NCBI RefSeq assembly: GCF_019097595.1
Contig: NC_080710.1
Location: 13,600,280 to 13,664,279, forward strand
DNA from: Hemibagrus wyckioides
Taxonomy: Eukaryota; Chordata; Actinopteri; Siluriformes; Bagridae
Length of the DNA: 64,000 nucleotides
Reading direction: 5' to 3'
This document shows, piece by piece, positions 49,701 through 62,700 of this stretch (the first letter of the stretch is position 1; each line of letters starts with the position of its first letter). The notes under the pieces were generated by a model that had not been told where the DNA came from, ran no database searches, and saw nothing but the letters and a program-made list of their open reading frames with translations. A program made the position numbers and the translations under genes.

Positions 49701-50305
49701 TGACTCACGTTGCTGGTGCACTGGATTCCATCCAAGGCCACGTGATGACTTGGTTGGCTTTGGGGTTTTGAACAGAGTTGAATCTTTGTCAGGCTTTATT
49801 ACACATTACCTGTCTAGTGACTGTTCAAGTGACACATGTGTCAAAGGTAACACATTCTGCTCTTTTGTCAAAATAATTAGTGTAGGCTTCATAAAATTCA
49901 CAGTGGAAGACATTCAATAATCTCTTCAAATAAAATAGGCTCTAAAACTTCACAACTCATTACTTGAGTGTTCATTGCAGTCACTGTTGGCTATTGTATA
50001 TAGATTTTTGTTAGGGATTAAATCTTGGATTTAGAAGAATCTGACATTGTTTCCCTGCAAACCTTGATGACACTTTAATGGGGAACATTAACTTCCCAGT
50101 ACATTAACTACAGTAACTGTCAGTACTCATTATAGCATGTTCACAGTAATGTGTCTGAGTGAGATCCAAGCTTTGAGAAAAACATCTTTGATGGATTTGA
50201 TGGTTGTTCTGGGTATGGGCCATGTGAGGAAAGAAATACAAGGCACAGTGTGAACTTTTTTGATTAGATCAAATTAGGACAAAAAGAATCTACAGTTCCT
50301 TTGCA
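46729..50305. other. intergenic DNA, no gene
   Basis: AT-rich, very A-rich at 46980-47330. No repeat boundary or exon recognised. The short open frames have no family resemblance. Confidence 0.45.
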
Positions 50306-50720
50306 CCATGGTCCAGTTCTGATGCTCACATGCCCATTGCAGGCACAGTAAAAACAGGGGTCAGCATGGGCATTCTGACCAGCCTGCAGTTACGCTGCTC
50401 ATTACATAGCAAGCTACAGTGCACTGGGTGTCCTGACTCCTTTGTATAATAGCCAGAATTAACTTTTCTGTAATTTGTGCTAGAGAACTTCTGGGATTGG
50501 ACCTTTGATGGTGACCATGACCCTTCCCCCAGTTCACCAGTTGGCCTTCCTTGAACCACTTTTGTTAAGTACTAAACTCTGCATACCAGGTACACCTCAC
50601 AAAACCTGCAGTTTTGGAGATTTCCTCACCCAGTGTTCTAGCTTGCTCCTAACGCTTCAACTTTGAGAACTGAATGTTAATTTGTTGACTTATCCCACAT
50701 ATCAACATTATTCAAGTGTA
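50306..50720 (-). mobile_element. degraded fragment of Tc1 family A
   Basis: Shares cagttctgatgctcacatgcc, ggggtcagcatgggcattct, tgcagttttggagatttcct and gaactgaatgttaatttg with the family whose termini are at 54957-55196 and 60523-62882. Ends eroded; many indels. Confidence 0.6.
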
Positions 50721-51698
50721 AGACCCAATTATGCACATTCATTTGTTTAATTTTTTTTATTTCCTGAAAACAAGTGCTTGCTACACCAAAGGCAATGGCA
50801 CCAACTAAAATACAACGCAAAATTCATGAGCCAAAGTAAAATTCTATTAGCTTGGAATGTAAAGGGTCCTTGAGTTGTAGAAAGGCACTATATAAATAAA
50901 GTGTATTATTATTATTTATTTTTATAATTAAATACAGTAAATTTAATAAAGAATTTAAGAATTACATTTTTTTTTAAAGAAAATGGCATCATTTACCAAT
51001 CATAAGTTCTGCATTAATGTTTGTGTAAGCCATAGGTTTATAAATGCCAATTAACAGTAAATTGCCATAACCACTAAATGTCATAAAAGGCAAAACTCAC
51101 AGGGCTGAAATGACAAGAAAATGAGAAAAAAAGAAGAATTTCTCAGGGGCGTAAGTGCTAAATATTTTCAATCATATGTCAATGAAAATATTCTCAACCA
51201 ATCTCTTAATCAACCAACCAACCAACCAGTCATTCTGATTTGTGCATGTGTGTGTTTCAACTTTTTTTTGGAATTCTCACTTGGCCAGGGATCCAAACAT
51301 AAACAGAAGGCCAGCTCTTGTGATAGTAAAATACATTTACTCTTAGAATTGAAACACTGAAGTAATTTTTAAATTTTTCAATATAGACAGAAGTATATTT
51401 TATTATTTTGATTCTTTAAATAATTTTATTTTATTTTATTATTTGTTATTTCATATGAGAATGTAATGTATGCACTGAATTTGCAGAATACAAACAGATG
51501 GAAGCTCACTGCGTCAACATGGGTGGGCTGGCTCGGCACTTAGTAACAGTTACAGACGTAAGATCCCACATCAATGGAGGATGACAGCGAGCGTGGAAGT
51601 GTGGGTAGTGTGTTGTGGGTTTTGTTGAGCTGAGCCACAAAAGGAGACATTTTCATCAGGCCCCTTTCTTCCTTAAGTAATATATGCAGACTTATACA

Positions 51699-52324
51699 TA
51701 CACTCACCACTACACTACACTATCCACTTTAATAGGAACACCTGTACACCTGCAGTTATCCAACCAGCTAATCATTTGGCAGTAGCACAAACATCATTTT
51801 ACAAATCTAACATCAAAAATCTTCTGTCCAGTTTGGTGAGTCTGTGCCTCATATACTTGTTCTTGGCTGACAGAAGAGGATCCTGATGTGCTCTTCTGCT
51901 GTTGTACCACCTCCACATCTAGGTTTGATGTTTTGGGTATTTTGAGATGCTTTTCTGCTCACCATGGTCGTGAATAGAGAATATGATTTACTATATCCTT
52001 CCTGGCAGCTCAGACCACTCTAGTTATTCTCTTTAAGAGCCTGCAGATCGTTTTCCCACAGCATTTTTGGCTTTTTACTGCATTCTGTGAGGAATCTAGA
52101 GACTATAAAAATACCAGCAGATAAGCAGTTTCTGAAATACATGAACTAATCTGACCCATTGCTGGCCCATCTGATCATACTTTATCATATTGATGTTTGA
52201 TGTGAATATTAACTGAAGCTCTTGATCTGTACTTGTATGCTTTAATACATTGTGCTGCCACATGACTGGCTAATGGCATAAATGAGGTGTACAGATGTTC
52301 CTATTAAAGTGGACAGTGAGTGTA
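51699..52324. mobile_element. Tc1-like element family B, internally degraded
   Basis: Inverted termini: tacactcacc... ccactttaataggaacacct on the left and ggtgtacagatgttcctatt, aaagtggacagtgagtgta on the right. The centre keeps fragments of the family (cttggctgacagaagaggatcc; agcagtttctgaaatacatg). A right-end fragment of the same family is at 12270-12432. Confidence 0.75.
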
Positions 52325-53103
52325 TATGCTTGTCATCCTTAGTTTACTGCATTAATTAATAGTTTAGTATAATACTGCTTTTGGTTAGTCTGTTAGTTTA
52401 GATAAAGGTTACTTTGAAGTAATCCAAACCAGTTGCTCCATCACAGCCACAGCTGGATTAAAACCTTTTAGCTCAAAATGTATTATACTTTGGGGAAACA
52501 AATGTTATTGCAGCTAAATAAATACTGTCCCCCAAGCCACTACATTAAAATAAAACAAACAAAACTGATGTTTTATTTATTTAGCATTTTTATTTTTGAT
52601 TGTCTGTAAAGTATATAGAACTTTCTACATAAAATCTGGATTAGCTGTCAATGCACATAAATTCTTCAGCATTGGTACATAAGAAATCTCAGCTTATTTA
52701 CAAAGCAATTCAGTAGGCTATATACAAGGGTTGCATGAAAATACTGTCTTCATAACATCACACTTTCATTTAACCCTCAAATGCATTCGCACGCCTCTCA
52801 TATTCTCCTGAAACTCTTAGAACAGCTCTGAGCCCTGTTTACTTGGCTTGTATCACTCCAGTCGCTGGCTGTACACTATCCAGAAGCTGCTCAGATACAT
52901 GAAGATACCATCTTTCTGTCTGAGTAAACCTTCTAGGATCTTAATGTCAGCCTCAACGTACAAAAAGACAACCTGGTTTCAACAATTTCTCCTCTTTAAT
53001 AGGATCCACGGTTGTGAAGATCATGCTTGCCCTTTCTGGCCATTACTCGTGCATGGGGACTTGACATATCGGTCATAATATCAAGTTTCTTTAAAAAGAC
53101 GCC
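52325..53103. other. region downstream of the rergl-like gene
   Basis: Probably includes the 3' UTR of the minus-strand rergl-like gene: complementary AATAAA lies at about 52570-52580 (ttttatttattta). Nothing else is supported. Confidence 0.4.
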
Positions 53104-54026
53104 CTACTCCCGTTTCTTGCTGAAGACAGCGGACACAGTCCTCACAATGCCCATAATGCCAGCAGCTCCTTTCTTGACACCCCTGGCCTCTTTTATGAGC
53201 TCATGCAGGCCATGGAAGACAGGCAGAACACCATGGTATGCCTCGGCTGCAGAGACCTCAAAGAAGCCACAGTCTGCTGAGAGGGCAAGCTGGCGCCCTT
53301 CCTCACTTGAGACAACGCGGCGATGCTGCAGATCCCGCTTGTTGCCCACCACCACCATGGGCACTGAAGAGCTGAAGGAAGAGGAGAGCTTCTGGATAAG
53401 TGCTACCTGCTGCTGCACAACCTCGAAGCTGGAGCGGTCACAGATGCTGTAGACAAGCACAATGCCATCTGCCCAGCGGAGCTGTTCTTCACTCACTGAC
53501 TCAGAGCTCTCACAGCTCTTAAAAAAAATAAAAATAAAAAATAGGAAGAGGTCAGTCAGGTCATTCATGTTACATAAACCAATGAAAACATAAGTTTTAG
53601 ATGTTAATGCCTCACCTGTGGATACAGGGAGTCCCAGATGTTGAAGGAGATCTCCCGCCCATCAATTTTGTCAATGTGACTGTATATCGACTCTACAAAA
53701 GCAAATATATGTAAATATACATTATATGATATCGGAAATATATTTAATAAAAAAATATACAACCTTATACAGTATTATCAAACTTACCAATATTTCCATA
53801 TTCACCAATAAATCTTTTGGTAAGAAACCGCACAGTTAGAGCTGCAGGATCAGATGAAAAATTATTGTTAAATTTATATACACGAACTTTAAAACAATCA
53901 TAAACTTTTAAATACAACAATTATAAGCAATTATATTTATACTGGTCAGTGCTCACCTGATTTCCCGACATTTTCGGCTCCAAGTAGCAAGACATTTGCT
54001 TCCAATTTATGCTGGTTTCCATCCAT
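53104..54026 (-). CDS. rergl: RERGL-like small GTPase, 204 aa
   Basis: Four exons on the minus strand: 54026-53957, 53841-53788, 53692-53616 and 53517-53104, all GT-AG with matching phase. Ras-superfamily protein of the RERG/RERGL group. MDGNQHKLEANVLLLG leads into the P-loop GAENVGKS; ALTVRFLTKRFIGEY is the switch I region typical of the group; LRWADGIVLVYSICDRSSF, VVGNKRDL (G4, NKxD) and FFEVSAAEA (G5, SA) follow. The usual DTAGQ switch II motif is replaced by WDSLYP, so GTP hydrolysis is probably altered or absent. The C-terminus is basic (FSKKRE) with no CAAX box, as in RERG/RERGL. The start codon was chosen because it lies just before the P-loop strand and the length fits the family. Whether it is the a or b copy of fish is unknown. 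Confidence 0.8.
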
Positions 54027-54250
54027 TGCTTTGGTATAATGGGGTAAACTCGATTTAACTTGGACAACCATTTAGACAGTGAAGTGTGCCAAGGACAGAA
54101 GAGTTCAAAACCACGCAGAATTGAATACAACGCGGAATGAGCTCTGAACGCAGCACACAGCCATTATATACTGCAGATGGGCCGGGCTTAGTTGTGGTAG
54201 GCGTGGTTTCCCACCAAGCAACACGGTGTACTAAGAATAGAGAAAATCAT
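54027..54250 (-). promoter_or_regulatory. rergl-like gene 5' UTR and promoter
   Basis: Upstream of the ATG on the minus strand. Contains a GC-rich CACCC/GGGCGTGG-type stretch near 54180-54215 (gggccgggcttagttgtggt; aggcgtggtttcc). No clear TATA box. Confidence 0.35.
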
Positions 54251-54532
54251 TCCCATGGTTCTTATGTTTATTTCATTTTTATTAATTAAGGGTCTTGTCA
54301 ATGTTACACTAAAATAGACATGCTACATAAATAATGTAGGCAAAAGATGGATTTAGCATGTAGAAAAATTTTTATTTCCTAATTAAACAACAAAAAGAAA
54401 AATAAATACACCAATATACATGTCGTACATTCAACCTGTCAGTTTTTAACTGGTATATATTGGTTTGATTTGAAACTCTATACACATAGAAACAGGTTCT
54501 TCTGCAAGTCAACAAAATGTAGAACCTAGGCT

Positions 54533-54538
54533 TTTATT
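54533..54538 (-). terminator. poly(A) signal of the trim33-like gene
   Basis: AATAAA on the minus strand, about 80 nt after the stop codon of the trim33-like gene. Confidence 0.6.
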
Positions 54539-54619
54539 CCCTGTGGCAATCCAGCTATCATACATCATAAATAAAACTGAAAAACTAATCCTCTTTCCTT
54601 CCAAAATACTGCAGTTCCT

Positions 54620-57600
54620 TTATGTATCCTCGCTGCGGGACTTCTTTGGAACTAGAGTACAGTTTGCAGCTAAAAATGCTCCCATCCTCTTTAAAGTATT
54701 TTTGGCCTTTTGTCGGTCTGGCTCAGTCTCTGGTGCCCCCCTGTGGTCTTCACTGCTCAGAGGTCTCAGCAGAGAGGCATGGAGGCTTTTCCCAAATGAT
54801 ATGCTCAGTCTCTGCTGGAATGAGCTTTGAAGCTTGAAAACCAAGTCTTTTTTCTGCACAGAAATATTTTGAACATGTGATATGAATGAAACGGATTCAA
54901 ATTAGTATTTATCAGCACGATTCATTTCTATAGCCTATGGTCATTAATAAAGCTTATACACCAACCAGGCATGACATTATGACCACCTGACTAATATTCA
55001 CAATTTCTGCCTAGTCAAACTCGCTCAAATCCTTATGCTTGCCCATTTTTCCTGCTTCTAACACATCAACTTTGAGGACAAAATGTTCACTTGCTGCCTA
55101 ATATATCCCACCCACTAACAGGTGCCATGATGAGGAGATCATCAGTGTTATTCACTTCACCTCTTACTGCTCATAATGTTATGCCTGATCAGAGTATACC
55201 ACAGCATTGTTTATTTTTAACTGGTGTTGCATTTTTATGTACTTCTTCCGATACTTTTTCAGCTCAATAGTAATAATTTACACAGAGATTAGTATTGTGG
55301 ATGTTCCACATAAAATGATTTTTTGTTAAATGTGCATAACACCAATATGGTTAAGATTTCCATTAAAAGAATAAGCATCATTTAGAATTTGTGGAAAAAT
55401 TCACCAGTGCCAATGCAACAGTCAAAGGTAAAACAGTTTATTTAATTTTTTCACTACAGGAATGTTTTCAGAATATGTTCCAGTTTTTTTTGGAACACAA
55501 TGCTCTGTGTTGTCTTAGTCTTATTAGAGACTAGAAAAAAAACTGGTGATGTAGTGACTGTTTATAGCTGTTATCAGATAAGTGATGCACCTAACCTGTT
55601 CCATAGATGTTTCAAGAAATTAATCATTAAACTGACATTCTTTAATTAAAATAAATTATAATTAGCAAACAGCTGTATTATAACACCAGAATACTTCAAA
55701 TCATGCCGTTACTACTGGAAAATTATCAAATGCTTTACACACAAAAGGCCTCATAAATATATTTTCTTACCTTGGGATTTAATGACAAATTGTGAAAAAG
55801 CGCCCAGAGGTCTGAAACCATTTCAGCTGCTGAGCGGTATGGAGGGTTGCATTTTCCCAACAGTCGTCCAATAATTAAGCTAAATTCCACACAACTTGCA
55901 GGTTGCTTTAGGGGTAGACAAAACAATTCTCAATTGGCAGGAAAGTATGTAAATGACACATACAAATCATATGACAGTTGTGAGCTTAAATAAGTGAAGC
56001 ACCGTTCATACCTTAATACATCTGTAGAGCAGGTAGCTATGTTCTTCACACATAAGAGTGAGCAAAAGTTGTTCACAGCGCTGGGAGAAAAAATGAAAGG
56101 GAAGGCTTGAGCAAAAATTACATTTATGTATGCATTTAATTTTATGACTCAAACACAAATTGTTAATTTGTGACAGTTGGTGGTTTTGAGTGTTTGTATT
56201 TAAGTATGTGGGAAGTGTTTAAAATTTTACTCTCTGGTCCGGGAGACTTAGGTACGGCTCCTCAAGTCTGTTGCACCTGAATGGGTCAGTATCATCCAAC
56301 AGATCCTGGCACATGGAGCATACCCACATTGCACTGTACAGAACATAAAAAACGCAATTTTTTTGGACTAAATAACTAGCTTCTTAGAATTTGCAAAGCA
56401 CATAGCACTATGAATCAGTGAAATGTCACTCTGCTTTGGGCTTGAAGCATCTCTTAAGGTTGCTGTAATTAGCATTCATAATAAGATGCCATTACTAGAG
56501 CCTTTTAAATACTGTAAATCTATGGATGTAACCCTAGAGCAAAATGGTCAACATACGTGGGATTGAAAATAATTGGTGGCACGTGGCAGCTGGTGTGGAA
56601 GGTTCTACTACATTCTGCACACTGCAGTGAGGCTCCGGCAGAGAGACACACAGCACAGTCCAGTACATCAACCTGCAGAGAACACTCAGAACTGCCAGAC
56701 TGTGAAGGTGAAGCAGCAGCTGGGGGTGCAGCTATCCTGAAACATCTCTGGATTGACTGTAAGAGCAGCATGATGAGCTTAACGTTGACTGAAATTTTGT
56801 TTAAGAATAATGTAGAAGTATGTGTTTGTGGCTGTATCCAATCTGTGAAATTAATTCATGATTGCAGTGATTACACTCAGAATCAAAGTCTATCACTTAA
56901 GGGGAAAAATGTATGCATGAGCTGTGCTATAATATATCTTTACAAACACACAGCTGAATGCAGGGCATACCTGGTTTTCTTCAATCTCCTGAAGCAAAAT
57001 TTCATCCTTTTGGCTACCGGGAGCTATTTGAAATCGAGACAGAGAAGATCCTGAGATCGGCAACCGGTCCAGTGATACAAGCAGAGTCCTGCTAAAAGAA
57101 GATAGTAATTAGGTGCAAGGTGGACATGCTTGTCAAGAGCTTTGTCAAAAATAATTCTGACAGAAAGCAAACATACTTATTGCTGTCCTGTCTTAATACG
57201 GGTTCCTCTGAAAGAAATTGAAAGAACAAGAAATAAAGATAAGTGCAGCAAAAAAACATATACCAATGAAAATCAGATTTTTTCCACTGATAGTGGTATG
57301 TATGAAAAATAGCCTCACCCTTCAAGTCATCCATCCCTTTCACCGATTCAGAATCACTATAATCAGTATTCTCCTCGTCCTGCTAGAAGAACAGAAAAAA
57401 ATTACTTAAGTCAATTAAAATGGCTATTACAATCACATGATTCAATATTACATGCTGCCTTAAAAGAAGTTATTATTAAGATTTATAACCTTTGAATTAT
57501 GGACAGATGCATGTTCTAAGGCTGATCTGGAGCAAACATCCTCAGGAAGCACTTTTTTTTCACCAGAAAGAATCTCTCTGAAGGTTGATGGCAGGCCTAT

Positions 57601-59711
57601 AAGCCAGTGCTTAGTTGAGGGGCTTTCTGTGGAGGCTAGAGTCGATATACTCTTGAGTGGCAATTTAGATTGCTCTGCCAGGGTCTGGTTAGTAGGGCAG
57701 TCCTTGATCGAGGAAGTGGAAAGGGGATGCACTGCTGAGTCTTCTCTGGCTCTTGTGTCTTTTTCTGGCACAGTGGAAGTAGGTAGATTACTGTCTGACT
57801 CCTCAGCAATGGGAGAAGACCTGATGTAAACACTCATATCTCCCTCACAAACAGAATCAGCCAGAGCCTTCACTGGGAGCTCACATTTTGGCATTTGGAT
57901 CGTCTGAGTGCCACACTCTATTAGACCTGCATTACTGTGTGCACTGGGAATTGGAGCAGCAGGGAGTGGAGGTGTGCTTGGCGCTGGGGGTTCCACATCT
58001 TTATTACTACTGCCTGGAACAGTGGTGAGCCCTGGAACTGGCTGTGGTGCACAGGTAAGAGTGGTGCCCTTATTTACAGTCAAGACAGGAATGTAATGGT
58101 AGAATTTCCATTCTTTTCTGGAGTTGAGAGAAGCAGTGTCGTTTGGTACTTTGGTAAGCAGAGTGAGTAAACGACTGGATTGAGTACCAGCAGACGGAGA
58201 AGGCTGCACATTGACAGTCTGAGTAAAAGAGACGGCTGGAGAGTAATGAAGCAAATTGTTGGTGGGTGCAGTTTGAAATGGGAAAGCTTGACCAGAAGCT
58301 GTCTGAGAATGAGGAATGCTTTTCTGTGTTTGTTTAGATGAAGAATTTAAAGTAGATGGCTTAGGGTTAGACATGGCCTGACTAGACTGAGCAAAAGGAG
58401 CTAATGTGATAAGAGAGGGAACAAACTGGTTACTGCTAAGAGAATGGTTGGCTGTGTTGGTTATGCTACTTGAATGTGAAGACTGGGTTGAGGATGTCTG
58501 GACTAAGACAGGGGGACAAGAAGTAAGGCCAGGAAGAGCAGCGAGGACAGCACCAGAATGAGACTGTGGTAACAAAACCTTAGGAACAATATTACGTTGA
58601 GGACGATTTGAGGGAATAATCTTTGAAACAGTCTGGTGAGGCAGACTTCTGAAGACCTGCCGCAACTGTGAGGCTTGAGGTGGCACGGGCGCAGGTAAAT
58701 GCTGGCCCGTCTGTGTAACTACATACTGACTCATATTGCTCTTAGTGTTTTGGGGAGGAGCAAAGGTATGGGAGACAGAAGAACTAGAATGGCTCATAGT
58801 GTCTATTAAGCCTTGGGTGGGTTGCACTGGTTTTGATGAGCCTGACTCAAACTGTCCACACTGAGGAAGATCAGAAGCAGCCTGGGACATTGAAGATGCT
58901 GTAGCCTGAGTAGATGTTGCACCAGATTCTGAATTTAATCCTGAGGACCGTTTGTCTGTATCTTTGGGTGTATTTTTAGGTTTATTGCCATTGCTGTATT
59001 TTCCTTTGGCAGGAGGAGGAACTCGGGTCACCTTCAAAGTGCCTTGAGAAAGAAAAATAATGAATAAACAAACAAATAAAAAACAATTTCTAACCCAACT
59101 GAATCAAAAGCTATACATGAATGCTAATTTTACCAAACCAAAGTTTAAAGACTAATAGCCAGGGTTAACATACAAGAAAATACAATAATAATGTTATGTT
59201 TAGCAGAGATAATAAACATTAAAGAAATTAATTGCTTACCAAAATTCTTAATAATATTGCATATGTGTTCATTGAGTGCGAGCGAAAGTTGAATCACGGT
59301 ATCAGGCAGATGTTTTTTCTGTGACAGAACCCTCTGTGCGCATTTCTCAATCTAATGAGGAAGCAGAGATGCATTCTGCCTAAATTCAACATCAGACTAT
59401 AAAAAGACACCAAGTTCACTAGCACATTTTCTTTTATCCAGTTAAGAGTCACACCAGGCACTTTTGTTTTAATGTAATAGTCAAATCATGGTAGAATAAA
59501 AAACATGCTTACTTGTATCTTGTGTCGTAGGGCACAGTGCCCCTCAGTGCTCAGTATTTTATGAAGGAAGGCAGTGATGTACTCTTGACTGTCCTCCAGC
59601 TTTTTCAGACTCATCATAATCACCTTCAGACTCTTCTCCTCCTCATCACACAAACCCTTTAAAGAACCAAAAATGCCAAATGATTTATTTGAGCTCTGCA
59701 TTAGAGTTTCA

Positions 59712-59770
<59 letters not shown>

Positions 59771-62700
59771 AAAATCCAGGAAGCACAGTGTCCTTAAACA
59801 ACTGTCTTTGGCAAATTCACTTAAAGATAGCTATGTGATGTTTAGATTATGTAAATACACTGAATAATAGAATCTTAATATTGTATTATATTGTTTTTCT
59901 AGTTCTTTGACCAACTGAACAACTGACTGCCAGACTGAATGAGCAACTGACTAATTATGTTGAAACATGAAAGGTGAAATCAGACGCAATTATAGAAGTG
60001 CAATTACCACCAATTCCTTAGACAGTTGTTGACATCGTAACACCAAAGAAATATACAGGGAGCGTAGCACTCTTTGCAGTTGCTTCTCTGATGATGCTTT
60101 TAATTCCTTTAGGTCATTCAATCTACCTCAAAAAAACGTAAAATTAGTTGACTGGTAATCATTTTTTGTTATTCAAAACATTTCCCAAATTGACACAAGC
60201 ATACATGATAACAAAGCTCATAATCATTCACAGAGTATTCTCATATCTCTTCCAATATTTGTCTAAGATGGTTTTGCTTTAAGGCAAACCTTTTTATGAC
60301 ATGTTAATCATTTAGTGTTCAGTCAGCAGCCTGAAAGAATGTGTTAATTACATTATAAGCACATAAATACAATAATACAGTATTTATACAATAAAACATA
60401 TGTAGCAAGTGTTTTCCCTATATTACTTATTATTTACTTGACCACTTTTTGTTTTTTCACCAAAGCACACAATTTTTAATATTAAAAATGTATACATTTG
60501 ATTCTGTGGAATAAAGCTGATCTACATCGATCAGGCATAACATTATGAGCACTTGTTGGAGAAAAAAATAATATACCCAGCTTTGAATTATATACCTAGC
60601 TTTAAAAGTAGCTTAAGTAATAATTTACTCAATGCTCTAAGCTCTGACTTAGCAATATTCTGCCTAAGAGTAGTGTGTATCTATCAAGAATTATTTAGCC
60701 ATTGATTAAGTAGTTAACTTTGATTAATAATAACTATAATAATATAATATAATATAATATATATAAGATATAGCCTCATAGTCTTTATAATAATCATGCA
60801 GAATTATTAATGGCAGCATGCTAGCGTAATAACCACACTGGGACTGAAGAAACAGAAAAGAGGAGAGATTTATTGAAACATTAGGAGTTACAACTCAGTC
60901 AGCCAGCCTATCCAATGGGATCAGTGGGACCGGAGGGTCAGTTGTAGAAGACGGAATCTCGGGATCCTGAGGAGAAGTTGGAGAGTAATCAGTGGGAGAA
61001 GTTGGGGGCGAATAGTCAGGAGAAGACTGAGGAATATCATGAACACTGTAAGGCATAGGCACAAATTCAGGAGAAAGTTGGGGAATGTCAGGAGAATTAG
61101 GAGATGAGGAAGTGTCAGAGGAAGAATCATTAGAGGAAGTCTCAACAGGGAAATCCTCAGTCTGGATGCCCTGGGAGGTGGTGCGTGTCCAATGCCAGTA
61201 GAAGGTCTGAGTAGACTGATCACAGGTTGTGGGGTGAAATTGGGTGCTCTGATCAAGACAGACGGTATCTCTCACGATATGGTGAGCGAGGTAAGGAGAC
61301 TCAGGAATAGAGGATTCAGATAGGTGCTCCAGGAAACCAGTAAGTTCAATGGCCAGACAGGATAGCTGATACTGGCGATAGCGTCGCAGAGCACCCCTGG
61401 GACTTCTCCGGAAGATAGCGCGGCGGGCTGACTGAGCTAGGAAAAATAATGGGAAATGGGAAGAGATGAGTGAAGATGAGTGAAGTGCATATTGCGTGAC
61501 TATGTAGTCAGCAAAAGAGAGCGTGTACTAAGGCAAAAGGAACACCGTGTGGGAAGTAGGCCAGGTCACTGTGACATGACAGTGATAGGCGGGTAGAGGA
61601 GACAATAGCATTGGAATACTAGCAACCAACAGTGATGAAAAGAGAAAAGGATATGAGGCAGCTTAATGGCACAGCTTATTTTAAAAATAGTAAATAAAAC
61701 TTAGATCAAGTAGGTAGAGGGAAAAGTCATCATGACATGGAGGAAGAGAGCAAGGTACTTACACATTGTTGTGGAGGGCAACGCGCGAGGTCAGGATGAG
61801 CCGAGGAAGCACCTTTAAGAGGTGACGGTCAAATGAAGTCAATAAGGAAGTGGCGCCTATAAGTAAGCGCCAATTTTTTCTAAAAATTGTTGACTTAGCC
61901 TAAAAATAAGGGGAACTGGAGAGGAGGAAAATTGACGTCATCGAGGGGAGGATGGTATCAATTTAGGGGCGGTATCGGGACAAATGCGAAAATAATGGGA
62001 ACTGGGAAACGTATGTAAACTAAGGAAGGAGGGACTAAAGTAGCCATACACTGAATATAATGGGAAATTGCTGGAAATATTTAAATTAGAGAAAAGGAGG
62101 CGCCCCGGGGCGCCTGGGGTATAAGTAGAGGGGACTTTTTCGGGGTTGGAGAGACCAGCTGCTCTCTTCAGATATGCATGTTGTTGACTGCATGGCTGAA
62201 TAAAGAAACCTGCTTCTTCTCATCTGTTGACTGAGATCTCTTATTTCGGCTAAGTTTTATAGATTGTGGAGGTCATTGGGAAAGCTAAGAGAAATAGATA
62301 CAAACAAAAATTCCACCCTGTGATATGTCCACTCGGAGGGGGCTCTGAGTTCCGACACACTGACAGGTTAAGTGAATAACACTGATGATCTCCTCATCAT
62401 GGCACCTTTTAATGGGTGGGATATATTAGGCAGCAAGTGAACATTTTGTCCTCAAAGTTGATGTGTTAAAAGCAGGAAAAATGGCCAAGAGTAAGGATTT
62501 GAGTGAGTTTGACAAGGACCAAACTGTGATGGCTAGATGACTGGATCAGAGCATCTCCAAAACTGCAGCTCTTGTGGGGTGTTCCCGGTCTGCAGTGATC
62601 AGTATCTATCAAAAGTGGTCCAAGGAAGGAACAGTGTTGAACCGGCGACAGGCTCATGGGTGGCCAAGGGTCATTGATGCATGTGGGGAGCGAAGGCTGG

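Larger units (their letters stand above)
60554..62357 (+). mobile_element. solo LTR-like insertion, 1804 bp, TSD CACT
   Basis: Starts TGTTGGA and ends TCCGACA, an imperfect 7-bp inverted repeat with TG...CA ends. CACT is duplicated on both sides (60550-60553 and 62358-62361), and removing the insertion restores the Tc1 terminus (cattatgagCACTgacaggt). On the plus strand a TATA box (62120) is followed by AATAAA (62199), a T-rich stretch and about 130 bp to the end, which is the order U3-R-U5. This makes it a solo LTR of a retrovirus-like element, with an unusually long U3 of about 1.57 kb. No internal region, primer-binding site or second LTR is present. A compact gene lies on the opposite strand within U3. 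The reverse orientation is less likely but not excluded, because the ends are symmetrical. Confidence 0.75.

Noticed and set aside
60921..61256. 111-codon minus-strand frame beginning at a TTG
   Set aside because: Shifted-frame reading of the LTR antisense exon 2; no ATG start and no splice continuity.
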